The position numbers and the translations under genes were made by a program. The notes beneath the pieces were generated by a model. It worked only from the letters and a program-made list of their open reading frames with translations, searched no databases and was not told where the DNA came from. DNA of 64,000 bases from Nitrospirota bacterium. GTDB taxonomy: Bacteria; Nitrospirota; Leptospirillia; Leptospirillales; Leptospirillaceae. The stretch covers positions 1-64,000 of the forward strand of contig JAKADN010000005.1 in assembly GCA_021820445.1 (NCBI GenBank). Reading direction: 5' to 3'. This document shows, one piece after another, positions 16,881 to 25,132 of the stretch (positions are counted from its first letter, which is position 1; each line of letters opens with the position of its first letter).

Positions 16881-18713
16881 ATGAGAGGAGCACGATTGAA
16901 GACGCTCCGGAGCGCCGGAGCCGTTCTGGGGCTTCTCCTGGGCCTTCTTCCGTCGCTTTCGGCCTCCTCCGCTCCCTCCTCCCTCATGGGGGCGGGGGGA
17001 ACCCCGTCTTTTTCCGATCTGACCTCCCTTTCGGTGATCGATCGGGTGGAGAACGAGCGGGAAGACCTCTCCCGGGTGACAACCGAGATCGAGCTTCACT
17101 ACGGAACGGTCAAAAGCCATTCCCTCGCTCTGGCCCTGGGCCGGATCTCCCGCTCCCTCACCCCCTTCCTTCTTCATCCGGAATTTCCTCCCCAGGTCGT
17201 TCTGATCGACGCCGCGAAGCCGGCGGGATTCTATCTTGGGGGAGAAACGGTCGTCCTCACCCGGGGGCTCGTCTTCTCCGGCCTCATCCGGAATACCGAC
17301 ACGATGGCGGGTCTTGTGGCCCTTCTCCTCTCCCGTCATGATCTTCTGGGAGAGAGGGAGAGGCGGATCTCCGCCGCAGGTCCGGCCCTCCTTCTCCAGC
17401 GGAACCGGGAAGCCCGCCACGCCGCCCTGATCCTCCTTCGCGCCGGATATCACTACGCGGGTGCACTCGAGGCGGTTCGCGTCCTTGACGCTCTCCGGAG
17501 CGGGATGGACTGGAAGGAGACTCTCTCATACCTCACCCGCGAGAAGCCCCGGATCGAGGTCGACGCGGCGGAAATCGAAGACGGGGCGTCCCTTCTTCTT
17601 TCGGGGCGACCGGCGGCCTCCGTCCCCTTTCTCACCCGTTTTGTCGACAGCGACCCCCGCTCGATCGAAGGGCGTTTCTGGCTGGGGCTGGCCTACTACC
17701 GGGACTATTTCCGGGCGGTCCGGGTGTCCCGGGAGACACTCCTTTTCTCGGTGGATCCGCTTCCTTCGTCGATCCCTCCACCCCCTCGGGAAGAGAGACA
17801 GAGACGATGGGAGCGCGACTTTGCGAGAACCATCTGGTCGGGAATCCTTCGGGACAGTCCCTCCTTTGCGCCCGCATGGAACGGGCTGGGCCGGATCGCG
17901 TTGATACGGGGCCACCTTCGGACGGCCCTCCGATTCTTCGGAAGAGCCGCTCATCTGAATCCCACGTCTCCCTGGTATGAGGCGGATTTCGCGCTGGCCC
18001 TCTGGATGCGGGACCACAGGATGCAGGGGCTCCGACGATGGAACGACGCCACCGGGCAGGCGGGCTTCGATCCACGGCTTGTCTATGACCAGAGCGTGCT
18101 GTTCCGGATGGGGGAGCCCCTTCAGCCGACGGGATTCGAAATCGTCCGGAACCTCCCCGGATGGGAGTTCGCCAGAACCCTGTGGGGTGAGACCATCGGG
18201 GAAAGGAGAATCCGTCCCATGCCGTCCTTTCTCGGGCAGGTTCTGCCGGCGCCCCTTCTTCCCGGCATGCGGACCGAAGGCGTGAGACGTCTCGTTGGGC
18301 TTCCTTCTTCCGCTCCCGTCCATTCGCACCAGTATCTGATCTGGGATTACCGGCAGAGAAACTACAGGCTGGCCTTTCGGGAGGGAGTGGTCCGGATCGC
18401 GGAGTTTTACGGGAAAATCCGGAAGAAGCTTCCGGTCTATCCCTGGCGGGCCATTGGGCAGAATCCCGGGAAAAATCCGGAGGACGATCCCGTCGAAGTG
18501 GTCCCCTACGCCCGGATCGCCTATCTTCGCTACCGGACAATCCACCACCAGTGGGTGGTACAGCGGGTGGGAACGGTCCTGGACCGCTTCATCGCCCTCA
18601 GTGCACGAACGGACACCCCCGGGGGGATCCCCCGCCCGGGGCATCACACCTCATCGGCCGAGACGGGAAAGCCCGGAGATCGGCAGACGACAAACGGAAA
18701 GGAGCCCAGGTGA
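16881..18713 (+). CDS. Secreted M48-like protein with lost protease motif and TPR-like repeats
   Basis: A 610-residue product. Residues 1-30 are a signal peptide. About 45-200 resembles the M48 metalloprotease region, with FYLGGETVVLTRGLV in the place of the usual NAFALPGG...TGLL. The HExxH zinc motif is replaced by LLLSRH, so proteolysis is unlikely. About 210-400 contains TPR-like helices (ASVPFLTRFVDSDPRSIEGRFWLGLAYYRD; ALRFFGRAAHLNPTSPWYE). The C-terminal half has no recognised domain. ATG 16881 is given; an in-frame TTG at 16896 has a better-placed GAGGAG site. It ends overlapping the cytochrome gene. A periplasmic chaperone-like or assembly role is inference. Confidence 0.7.
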   Translation: MRGARLKTLRSAGAVLGLLLGLLPSLSASSAPSSLMGAGGTPSFSDLTSLSVIDRVENEREDLSRVTTEIELHYGTVKSHSLALALGRISRSLTPFLLHPEFPPQVVLIDAAKPAGFYLGGETVVLTRGLVFSGLIRNTDTMAGLVALLLSRHDLLGERERRISAAGPALLLQRNREARHAALILLRAGYHYAGALEAVRVLDALRSGMDWKETLSYLTREKPRIEVDAAEIEDGASLLLSGRPAASVPFLTRFVDSDPRSIEGRFWLGLAYYRDYFRAVRVSRETLLFSVDPLPSSIPPPPREERQRRWERDFARTIWSGILRDSPSFAPAWNGLGRIALIRGHLRTALRFFGRAAHLNPTSPWYEADFALALWMRDHRMQGLRRWNDATGQAGFDPRLVYDQSVLFRMGEPLQPTGFEIVRNLPGWEFARTLWGETIGERRIRPMPSFLGQVLPAPLLPGMRTEGVRRLVGLPSSAPVHSHQYLIWDYRQRNYRLAFREGVVRIAEFYGKIRKKLPVYPWRAIGQNPGKNPEDDPVEVVPYARIAYLRYRTIHHQWVVQRVGTVLDRFIALSARTDTPGGIPRPGHHTSSAETGKPGDRQTTNGKEPR

Positions 18714-19060
18714 GGGGCAGGAAAAAAAAGGTCTTGGTAGGATCGTTGCTCGTCCTTTTGACGGCAGGCGGGGCGCTGGCCCCGGGGGCGATGGCCGACG
18801 GCGGTGAGGGAAAAAAGATCTATGAAGCCCATTGCCTCTCCTGCCATGGACCCCAGGGGGACGGGAAGGGGCCCGGGGCCCGACATCTCTCTCCACCCCC
18901 GCCGGACTTCACCGATCGGGCCTTTTGGGAAAACCGGACCGACTCCTTTCTCTTTCATGTGATCCAGAATGGGCTGGGGCCCATGCCGGGGTGGTCCGAC
19001 ACGCTTTCCCCCTCCAGCATCGCCGATGTCCTTTCCTATCTCCGGACCTTCCGCCGGTAA
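18710..19060 (+). CDS. Small periplasmic c-type cytochrome
   Basis: A 116-residue class I cytochrome c. Residues 1-29 form a signal peptide (AGGALAPGAMA). One haem site, CLSCH, follows at about residue 42, with a GDGKGPGARHL loop and a likely distal Met in GPMPGW (about 90). The C-terminal helix is SSIADVLSYLRTF. It is a periplasmic electron carrier. The GTG start overlaps the preceding stop and has an AAAGGAG site. Partner oxidase or reductase is not evident. Confidence 0.9.
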   Translation: MRGRKKKVLVGSLLVLLTAGGALAPGAMADGGEGKKIYEAHCLSCHGPQGDGKGPGARHLSPPPPDFTDRAFWENRTDSFLFHVIQNGLGPMPGWSDTLSPSSIADVLSYLRTFRR

Positions 19061-19067
19061 TCCGTCT

Positions 19068-19403
19068 TCAGGAGGGCTTTGACGGGCGGGGGTTCGGGAT
19101 CTGGAGCTCCGTCACGACCCGACCCCCGACCAGGTGCTCCTTCATGACGCGCGCAACCTCCTCCCGGTTCGTCACACGATAATAGATGCCGTCGGGATAG
19201 ACCGCCAGGACCGGCCCCTCCTCGCAGGCGTCGAGACAGCCCGACCGGTTGGACCGGAAGGGGCCGGGAACCCCCGCCCGCGAGGCCTCCTCCTTGACGA
19301 CCTCCAGCAGGGGAAGCGCCCCCCTCTGGAGGCAGGATCCCCGGGGATGGTCGGCCGGACGTTCGTTGGTGCAGAGGAAAAGATGATAGCGGTAGCGGCT
19401 CAT
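19068..19403 (-). CDS. Thioredoxin-like [2Fe-2S] ferredoxin
   Basis: A 111-residue protein with the thioredoxin-fold ferredoxin pattern: a HLFLCTNER strand with the first Cys, a second Cys in RGSCLQRG, and the CLDAC pair (about residues 65-69) followed by GPVLAVYPDGIYYRVT. These four Cys normally bind [2Fe-2S]. It is cytosolic. The frame continues upstream, but the AAGGAG site before the ATG at 19403 and the family N-terminus decide the start. It converges with the cytochrome gene seven bases away. Confidence 0.88.
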   Translation of the reverse strand: MSRYRYHLFLCTNERPADHPRGSCLQRGALPLLEVVKEEASRAGVPGPFRSNRSGCLDACEEGPVLAVYPDGIYYRVTNREEVARVMKEHLVGGRVVTELQIPNPRPSKPS

Positions 19404-19668
19404 GGAACTCCTTTTGTGGTTTTTTGTGGCGCTTTTGGGTGATCCCGGCGTTTTGACCGGATGGACGGGGACCTTGTTCCCGGACCGATTCCGGAAAAAA
19501 AGATACGTTCTTTGTTTGTCCTCTTGATCCAAAATTGTAAAATCCACCGGTTCTTTCCGGGAGAAGAGGGTCGGTTGGTGGCTGGCACGAGGATCTCGGG
19601 TTGCGATTTCGGCGCGTGTTCACCCATTTTACACGGATTCGGACCGGTACGAAACGGAAGTGACCGGT

Positions 19669-19737
19669 CAGCAATTCAAAATCTGGATCTGATTTTTCAG
19701 CAAAAACTTACGGTTACACCTGAAAAACACTGGACAC
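19669..19737 (+). repeat. 69-base IS-end repeat, copy A
   Basis: Begins CAGCAATTCAAAATCTGG and matches 24366-24434 at 68 of 69 positions by eye. The only difference is C/A at the base after TTACAC. Confidence 0.9.
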
Positions 19738-19741
19738 ACCG

Positions 19742-20399
19742 CCGAAGGGCGGATTCCACTGTCTCTTCCATTGCAAGCCCTCCTCACACTCCGCGACCGC
19801 CGAGAGGGTCGACGACTTCGCCCGTGCAGGAAGGACCGGAACCCACAGCGTCGTCCTCGAGAAAAGCCAGGGAAAGCTCAAGGGCAATCGGATCCCCAAG
19901 GTCGTCCGGGAGCTCTGGTCCTTCCGCTTCATGGCCGATCCTCCCCTTCGCGGATCGGACGGCACCCTTCTTTCGAACTGGTTCGAACTCACCGTCACCG
20001 ACTGCGAGACCGGAAAGGTCCTCTATCACAAGGCCTGGATCACCGACCCTCCGCTCACCGAAGACTCTCTCGTCGGGCTCGCCAAGGCCGGCCCGGCCCG
20101 ATGGAAGATCGAAAACGCGCACATCCAGATTCTGAAGCCCGGGGGCTACCGCCTCGAGCACAACTTCGGCCACGGCCAGCGCCATCTCTCCAATCCCTCC
20201 CCTCGATGAACATTCTGGCCTTCCTCGTGCACACGGTCTTCGAGTTCTTCGACGACCGCTACCGCACCCTCCGCTTCCGCTGGCTCCCGGGTCGCCTTCT
20301 TCCAGCGGTTTGCGAGTCTCCTCGAATGGGTCCTCTTCGACGACTGGGAGCATGTCATTGCCGTCAAGTTCGCCAGTCTCCGGGTCGATACCAGCTGAG
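19742..20399 (+). pseudogene. Transposase remnant, N-terminus deleted, frameshifted
   Basis: One frame runs from 19742 to a stop near 20209 and reads like the central and C-terminal part of an IS transposase: FHCLFHCKPSSHSATAERVD, then SNWFELTVTDCETGKVLYH, RWKIENAHIQILK and LEHNFGHGQRHLS. The homologous continuation (NILAFLVHTVFEFFDDRYR) lies in another frame from about 20207, and a further shift restores AFFQRFASLLEW...LRVDTS, ending at 20399. The N-terminal third is missing. Inactive. Confidence 0.8.
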
Positions 20400-20683
20400 C
20401 GTCCTTCCCGACCCCTGATTTTTCTCCCTCCGCTGCACTCCTTATCGGGACGATGCTCCCGCTGTCCCGATTGCCCTCATCTCTCCAGGATTTTTCGTGC
20501 CTGTTTTGGAAAACAGGAGGAGAACCCTCTTCCCTGATCCTGTCTGAACCGCATTCCGAGAACCTTGATGGCCTCCCTTTCCTCTTCCGGAACTCCGAAA
20601 GGAATTGTTTCTGCTCCCTCTCACGGGAGGTTGGGGGACTCATAGCCCCAAACCTGAATCGCTGGAAAGGGCTGGGCCCTCCC

Positions 20684-21250
20684 CTATCCGCCTTCCCGCA
20701 GCATCCGTTCGACCGCCCGGTCCACCAGGGCTCTTCCGAAGGAGGAGAGCGTGTCCCTGCAAACCCAGAAACAGGAATCCACCCGACTGACTGCCCCGGT
20801 CCAGAGGGTTCGTCCGGTGAGGGTCGACACCATCTTCCAGGTGAAGCCAACGACCGGTTCTGTCGAAAGTCCCCGGCGGTATTCGTACTCCGTGACGACC
20901 CCGAAAAGGACGGCATCGATCCGCTCCCGGGACAGCTCCGTGAGAAGCGCCGGTGGCAGGGCTCCGCTCCGGGAGACGGCGGAAATGTCTTTTATGATTC
21001 CGGGAGTCGCGGAGACCAGATACATGGCCCGATGCAGGTCGAGGGAGGAGACGAAAAGTGATGAGAGGGTCCGCCCCGCTTCCGGGGTTTGGCTGAGATT
21101 CTCGAAGGGAAGCACGAGAACGCTCTTGCCCAGAAGGGGGTCCGCGGGAGGCGGAAGGCTTCCTCCGCATCCCCCGGTCAGGAGGAGGAGTGTGAAAAGG
21201 AGGGCGTTCAGGAGCAGGAAAATTCCGAATTTCGAAGACGGGCGGTCCAT
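20684..21250 (-). CDS. Putative lipoprotein of unknown function
   Basis: A 188-residue product. The N-terminal hydrophobic segment ends in a lipobox, LLTGGC (Cys about residue 26), so it should be a lipid-anchored envelope protein. The mature part has LLGKSVLVLPFENLSQTPEAG, reminiscent of the nucleotide-binding-like LpoB/GNA1162 lipoprotein families, and a strand-rich C-terminal half (VGFTWKMVSTLTGRTLWTG). I cannot assign a family firmly. The frame is open upstream; AAAGGA six bases before the ATG at 21250 supports this start. It follows the barrel gene by 13 bases, so the two are one operon. Confidence 0.75.
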   Translation of the reverse strand: MDRPSSKFGIFLLLNALLFTLLLLTGGCGGSLPPPADPLLGKSVLVLPFENLSQTPEAGRTLSSLFVSSLDLHRAMYLVSATPGIIKDISAVSRSGALPPALLTELSRERIDAVLFGVVTEYEYRRGLSTEPVVGFTWKMVSTLTGRTLWTGAVSRVDSCFWVCRDTLSSFGRALVDRAVERMLREGG

Positions 21251-21263
21251 CCGCATTCCTTTC

Positions 21264-22751
21264 TCAGAAAAAGAGGTTGAGGCCCAGCATGAGTTCTTCC
21301 GACGGGCCGGAATAGAGGGTCGATTCTCCGAAATAGACGCTGTTGGCAAAAAGGGACCCGTGGGGAGAGACGGGATAGCGGAGCCCCAGGACCCCTTCGT
21401 AGGAGGTCACGTGGTTGTAGAAGTCGCTGAACCCTCCGAGCTGTCCGTTCAGGGAAAGACCGTTGCCGTAGTTTCTGGCGACGTTCAGGGCGACCATGAG
21501 ATATTGCTGGCGCATGATTTCGGGGACGAGGGCTGCGACGGCAGGCGTTCGGGCTTCGATCGTCCAGTCGTCGTATCCCGCCATCAGGTCGAGGGACGGG
21601 TCTCGGGCCAGCTGGACGTCCATGTATCCGAATGTGTTGTGGAGAAATCCATACGGAATGGCCCCGTTCTCGAGGGTTAGATCGTAGAGCCAGGCGCTGA
21701 GTCCCGCGGAAACCCGGTCCGCGATCTGGAGCACGGCCGACAGGGAGCCGCCGCTCTCCAGTCCTCCCAGCTGGACGGACTGGCCGAAATCCCCCCAGAT
21801 CATGTCGTCCATTCCCTGAAGATCGACGGTGAGGTCCTGGGACTCGTAGAGGACGTGCCCGTAGAATCCTCCCCGGTTCAGGGAGCTGTCTCCCCCTTCG
21901 AAGAGGAGGGCCAGACGGCCCCCCCATTGCAACTCGAAGCCTCCATAGCTCCAGTTGGCGGATCCTGCGGCCCTTCCGGAGGAAAGTCCTTCATATTCGG
22001 TGGAGCCGGCCAGAAACCGGAGATTGTCGGCCATGGGGGTTTCGACCTGGGCGTCGCCGGCGAAGACCGCGCCTCCCTGGTAGCCGATCCCCAGGACCGA
22101 CAGTCCGGACTCCCAGCTGGGCAGAATCTCCGGCAGGAGCGGTTCGGGGGAAAAAGGCGCCTGGATCTCCCCCAATGAAAAGAGGTGCTGGTCCATGGGG
22201 ACCGGATTCGGAAGGCGATTTCCGGTAAAGGAATAGGTGCTCAGAAGATCCTTCCTCACGAGAGCGTTTTCGGGGTGGTTCTTTTGGAGGTCTTTCAGGA
22301 TTCTTCGGGCCTTCTCCACCTCTCCCTCACGGATCAAGATTTCGGCCTTCAGTATGTTGAGGTCCATGTTGCCGGGATCGATCGTCAGCCCGCTTTGCAG
22401 GGTTCTCAGGCTCCGTTGGAAAAATCCGATTTTCTTCTCGACGTAGGCCTCTAGATAGATGGCCGTCAGGTCCCGGGGGTGACGATCGGCATAGCTCTTC
22501 GCGAGGCGGTAGGACTTCGGAAGGCGGCCCTCGCGGATCAGCCTTATGATGTCGTTCACCTCCCGGTCCCGGGACGTTATTCGCGGGAGGTTCGTTCCGG
22601 ATTCTGGAAGTCCGGCCTGCGGATCCGGAGAGGAACCGGTTGCAAAGGCGGAAGGGAGGTCCGGGCAGAGAGAAAACAGCGCGAGAACAGTCCAAAGAAT
22701 CGCGGTAGAGAAAGTGGGACGTATGGGATTTTCATGGGGTATTCCTTTCAT
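21264..22751 (-). CDS. TPR protein with C-terminal outer-membrane barrel
   Basis: A 495-residue product. Residues 1-36 are a signal peptide. About 55-170 contains TPR-like helical repeats (RLIREGRLPKSYRLAKSYAD; LRTLQSGLTIDPGNMDLNIL; VEKARRILKDLQKNHPENALV). From about 220 on it is rich in alternating aromatic and small residues and Gly, and it ends in LNLFF, as expected for a beta-barrel with a terminal Phe. This TPR-then-barrel layout is that of polysaccharide-export porins such as PelB, PgaA and BcsC, though it is shorter. Start chosen at 22751 because of the signal peptide; the ribosome binding site is weak. It is followed by a lipoprotein gene. Confidence 0.75.
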   Translation of the reverse strand: MKGIPHENPIRPTFSTAILWTVLALFSLCPDLPSAFATGSSPDPQAGLPESGTNLPRITSRDREVNDIIRLIREGRLPKSYRLAKSYADRHPRDLTAIYLEAYVEKKIGFFQRSLRTLQSGLTIDPGNMDLNILKAEILIREGEVEKARRILKDLQKNHPENALVRKDLLSTYSFTGNRLPNPVPMDQHLFSLGEIQAPFSPEPLLPEILPSWESGLSVLGIGYQGGAVFAGDAQVETPMADNLRFLAGSTEYEGLSSGRAAGSANWSYGGFELQWGGRLALLFEGGDSSLNRGGFYGHVLYESQDLTVDLQGMDDMIWGDFGQSVQLGGLESGGSLSAVLQIADRVSAGLSAWLYDLTLENGAIPYGFLHNTFGYMDVQLARDPSLDLMAGYDDWTIEARTPAVAALVPEIMRQQYLMVALNVARNYGNGLSLNGQLGGFSDFYNHVTSYEGVLGLRYPVSPHGSLFANSVYFGESTLYSGPSEELMLGLNLFF

Positions 22752-22906
22752 GGGATGGTCTCTTTCGGGGCCCTGTGCCGGAAAAATATGGGACATGGGC
22801 CAATCAGGGTCGGAAGGTCCGGTCCCTCTCAGTCATCGAGTGGATCGGCGGCGATCCGAGCCGATGGGAAGGGGGGAGCCGGGCTCCCCCCTCCGAGTTG
22901 CGAGGG

Positions 22907-24070
22907 TTATTTCCTGTCGGCGTGATGGACGACGGGGTGGGTGCCCGAGCCTCCATGGGAGGAAGACTTGGGGGTCGCATGTCTGCCCGTTTCATCCCGG
23001 CGAAGGTCCGCCCGGGCGATTCTGAGAGACTTGACCGCACTCGAGAGCTTCGATCTCAGGGTCTTGATGGCGCTCCTTTCTGACTTGAGCGTCGATGCGG
23101 ATGCGTCGTCGCTGTCCGAGAGCCCCTTGATGTCCGTCGACAGCAAGCGGCGGTCCTTGGCCACTTCGGCGACGAGCATTTTGACGGCCTTCTTGTCCGA
23201 AGCGAGATCGCCGGGCCCATTCCTGTCCTTCGAGGGCGCCGTGGTCGAATCGGACTTCAGGTCGATCCGGTAGGCCCGGAGCATGTCGCGGTACCTGTCC
23301 TCGAGATTCCTGGCTTTCTGGAGGGCCAGCTCCTCCCTGAGAAGCGTAGTCCGGATACGGGACTCCAGATTCCGGTTCCTCGCCAGATCTTTCCTGTCGG
23401 ACGCGAGATCCTTTTTGGTCGCGGCGACGTTGGCGGCCGTCCCTGTCGAGGAGGGGGCGGATGTGGAGGAAGATGCTACGCCGCCCGACTTGGTGGAGGT
23501 TGTCGAGGGCGTGTCGGAGGAGCGCGAACTCACCGTGGTGGAAGCAGAACCGGAGGGGGAGGTGGTCTTTCCGGATCTCCCGCCCGAAGAGGCGGTGGCG
23601 GAACTGCTCCCCTTGCCGGAGGAAGTTCCCGACGAGGCTGATCCCGTGGAGGCGCTTCCTCCAGTGCCGCGACCGATCTTCGCGGCGGTTGAAGAGGGGT
23701 TGAGAGAGGCGAGATCCGTCCTGATGTCCGAAGCGTTTTTCGAAATGTCGGACGCCAGGCTCTTCCGGTCTGCGACCTCCTTCGCGATCTGGGACTTGAT
23801 CGACGCGACGAGTGTCTTTTCCTTTTTCAGTTTCGCAAGGAGGCTGCTGATGGCTTTTTTGTCGGATGCGACGTGCGTCGAGGATGAAGTCGGCGAGACG
23901 GAAGATGAGGGGGAAGGTGTCGTTGCGCTTGAGGTGGAACCGCTTCCCGAAGAGGAAACGGAAGGGGGGAGTGCCGCCGTCGCCGCTCCGGCTCCCATGA
24001 AGCCGCAGAGAGCCGTAACCGTTCCGGCGACTGTAACCGTAAGAATGGGATTCATTCTCTTTGTTTTCAT
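22907..24070 (-). CDS. Secreted Ser/Thr-rich coiled-coil protein
   Basis: A 387-residue protein of no known family. Residues 1-33 are a signal peptide ending near GAATAA. A Ser/Thr/Pro/Gly linker follows (about 35-65), then a charged helix (ASDKKAISSLLAKLKKEKTL onward), a second very Ser/Thr/Gly-rich linker (about 125-215), and two more charged helices (KKDLASDRKDLARNRNLESR; ASDKKAVKMLVAEVAKDRRL) ending in a His-rich tail. The ASDKKA...LL..L.KEK pattern repeats, suggesting internal duplication. An AAGGAG site precedes the ATG at 24070. It may be exported as a surface or biofilm protein (inference). Confidence 0.75.
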   Translation of the reverse strand: MKTKRMNPILTVTVAGTVTALCGFMGAGAATAALPPSVSSSGSGSTSSATTPSPSSSVSPTSSSTHVASDKKAISSLLAKLKKEKTLVASIKSQIAKEVADRKSLASDISKNASDIRTDLASLNPSSTAAKIGRGTGGSASTGSASSGTSSGKGSSSATASSGGRSGKTTSPSGSASTTVSSRSSDTPSTTSTKSGGVASSSTSAPSSTGTAANVAATKKDLASDRKDLARNRNLESRIRTTLLREELALQKARNLEDRYRDMLRAYRIDLKSDSTTAPSKDRNGPGDLASDKKAVKMLVAEVAKDRRLLSTDIKGLSDSDDASASTLKSERSAIKTLRSKLSSAVKSLRIARADLRRDETGRHATPKSSSHGGSGTHPVVHHADRK

Positions 24071-24365
24071 TGTTCTCTCCTTGCGATATAAGGTGGATGA
24101 GGGAAGTGCCGAATGACGAGGCGACCTTTTCCATCCAGTATGGGAGAAGGCCTCGCAGCCCTGATTGCCATGGAGCATCTTCGGCACGCACTCAGGATAA
24201 CGCAAACCGATCGCGATGGATGTGACGACAGGCAAGCGTTTTCTTGATCTAAGGCATGCAATTTATTGACATGGATCACTTTTTTTATGGCATTACTTTA
24301 TGGAAAATATAAGAACCTGAGTGAATCCCAGGGACATCGGCCTTTCCGAAGGTTTGATCCTCCGG

Positions 24366-24434
24366 CAGCAATTCAAAATCTGGATCTGATTTTTCAGCAA
24401 AAACTTACGGTTACACATGAAAAACACTGGACAC
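24366..24434 (+). repeat. 69-base IS-end repeat, copy B
   Basis: Same sequence as 19669-19737 apart from one base. It forms the left terminal region of copy B. Confidence 0.9.
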
Positions 24435-24752
24435 GCCGCGTGTTTTCAGAATTCTTGGGGCATGGAGACCTTCCGGATTCCAAACTCCATCCCGAATGCC
24501 ATTTCCATCAAGGCCCAGGTCCTTGTCGAGCGGATCGCGGCGGCCTTCCGGGCTCTTCCGGACGGCCGGAAGCCCGGCAACAATCGCAGGCATTCCCGGT
24601 TCGACGCCGCCTGCTCGACCTTTTCCGTCTTCTTCACCCCATGTGCTTCGTTTCTGGCCATCCAGAAGAATCTGACGCAGTCGACCGCTTCGACGACTGG
24701 GGACCATGTCATCGCCGTCATGTTCGCCAGACTCCGGGTCGATACAAGCTGA
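24417..24752 (+). pseudogene. Transposase remnant with central deletion
   Basis: A 111-codon frame. Residues 30-85 look like a transposase N-terminus (ALPDGRKPGNNRRHSRFDAA; FFTPCASFLAIQKNLTQ). It then jumps directly to the transposase C-terminus (GDHVIAVMFARLRVDTS), which matches the end of copy A. The catalytic centre is missing. Confidence 0.75.
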
Positions 24753-25132
24753 AATGCTGCCCCCTTCCGCCTTCCGCTGACAATCTCCACCGCAACCGAC
24801 CCGACATCTCCGTCCTGTGGTCGGGGGCCATCGGGTTTTTTCCTCCTTTGATCCTCATTCCCGAAAAAAGACCCCTCGTGATCCCTCCAAGAGCTCCGAT
24901 CGAGAGCTCTTCTCCCATGGTTTAGCGCTCTTCCCTCCGTCGATACGCCTCCGTCTGGGTTCTTATCCGCCTTTTTTTATCGTCGACTTCCAAAATTTAG
25001 AATTGCTGCCGGAGAGGCGGTCTTGTTTGCAGGACGGAAGTGAATTTGCGATAATCTGGGAAGGGGGCCGGTCTGTGTTTTCCAGCCAACCGGATGTTCC
25101 CCGAACGCTTTTCTGTCACAGCAAGGCATCTC

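Larger units (their letters stand above)
19669..20400 (+). mobile_element. Decayed insertion sequence, copy A
   Basis: The left edge is a 69-base sequence shared with copy B (24366-24434). It is followed by a DDE-type transposase reading frame that lacks its N-terminal part and is broken by frameshifts. No clear right inverted repeat is found after 20400, so the right side may be truncated. The segment 19404-19668 before it shows no gene, and neither does 20401-20683 after it. Confidence 0.75.
24360..25014 (+). mobile_element. Internally deleted insertion sequence, copy B
   Basis: Bounded by a 15-base perfect inverted repeat: CTCCGGCAGCAATTC at 24360-24374 and its complement at 25000-25014. 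The left 69 bases match copy A. It carries a transposase gene reduced to its N- and C-terminal parts, so it could move only in trans. Between the remnant stop (24752) and the right end lies about 250 bases without a gene, including a small palindrome around 24890 (AGAGCTC...GAGCTCT). Confidence 0.75.

Noticed and set aside
20588-20610. Possible right inverted repeat of IS copy A (GGAATTG...CTG)
   Set aside because: Only about seven bases agree with the expected end, with an interruption; chance cannot be excluded.
24266-24300. TTGACA upstream of IS copy B
   Set aside because: A perfect -35 hexamer, but no -10 at 16-18 bases; downstream is only a dead element.
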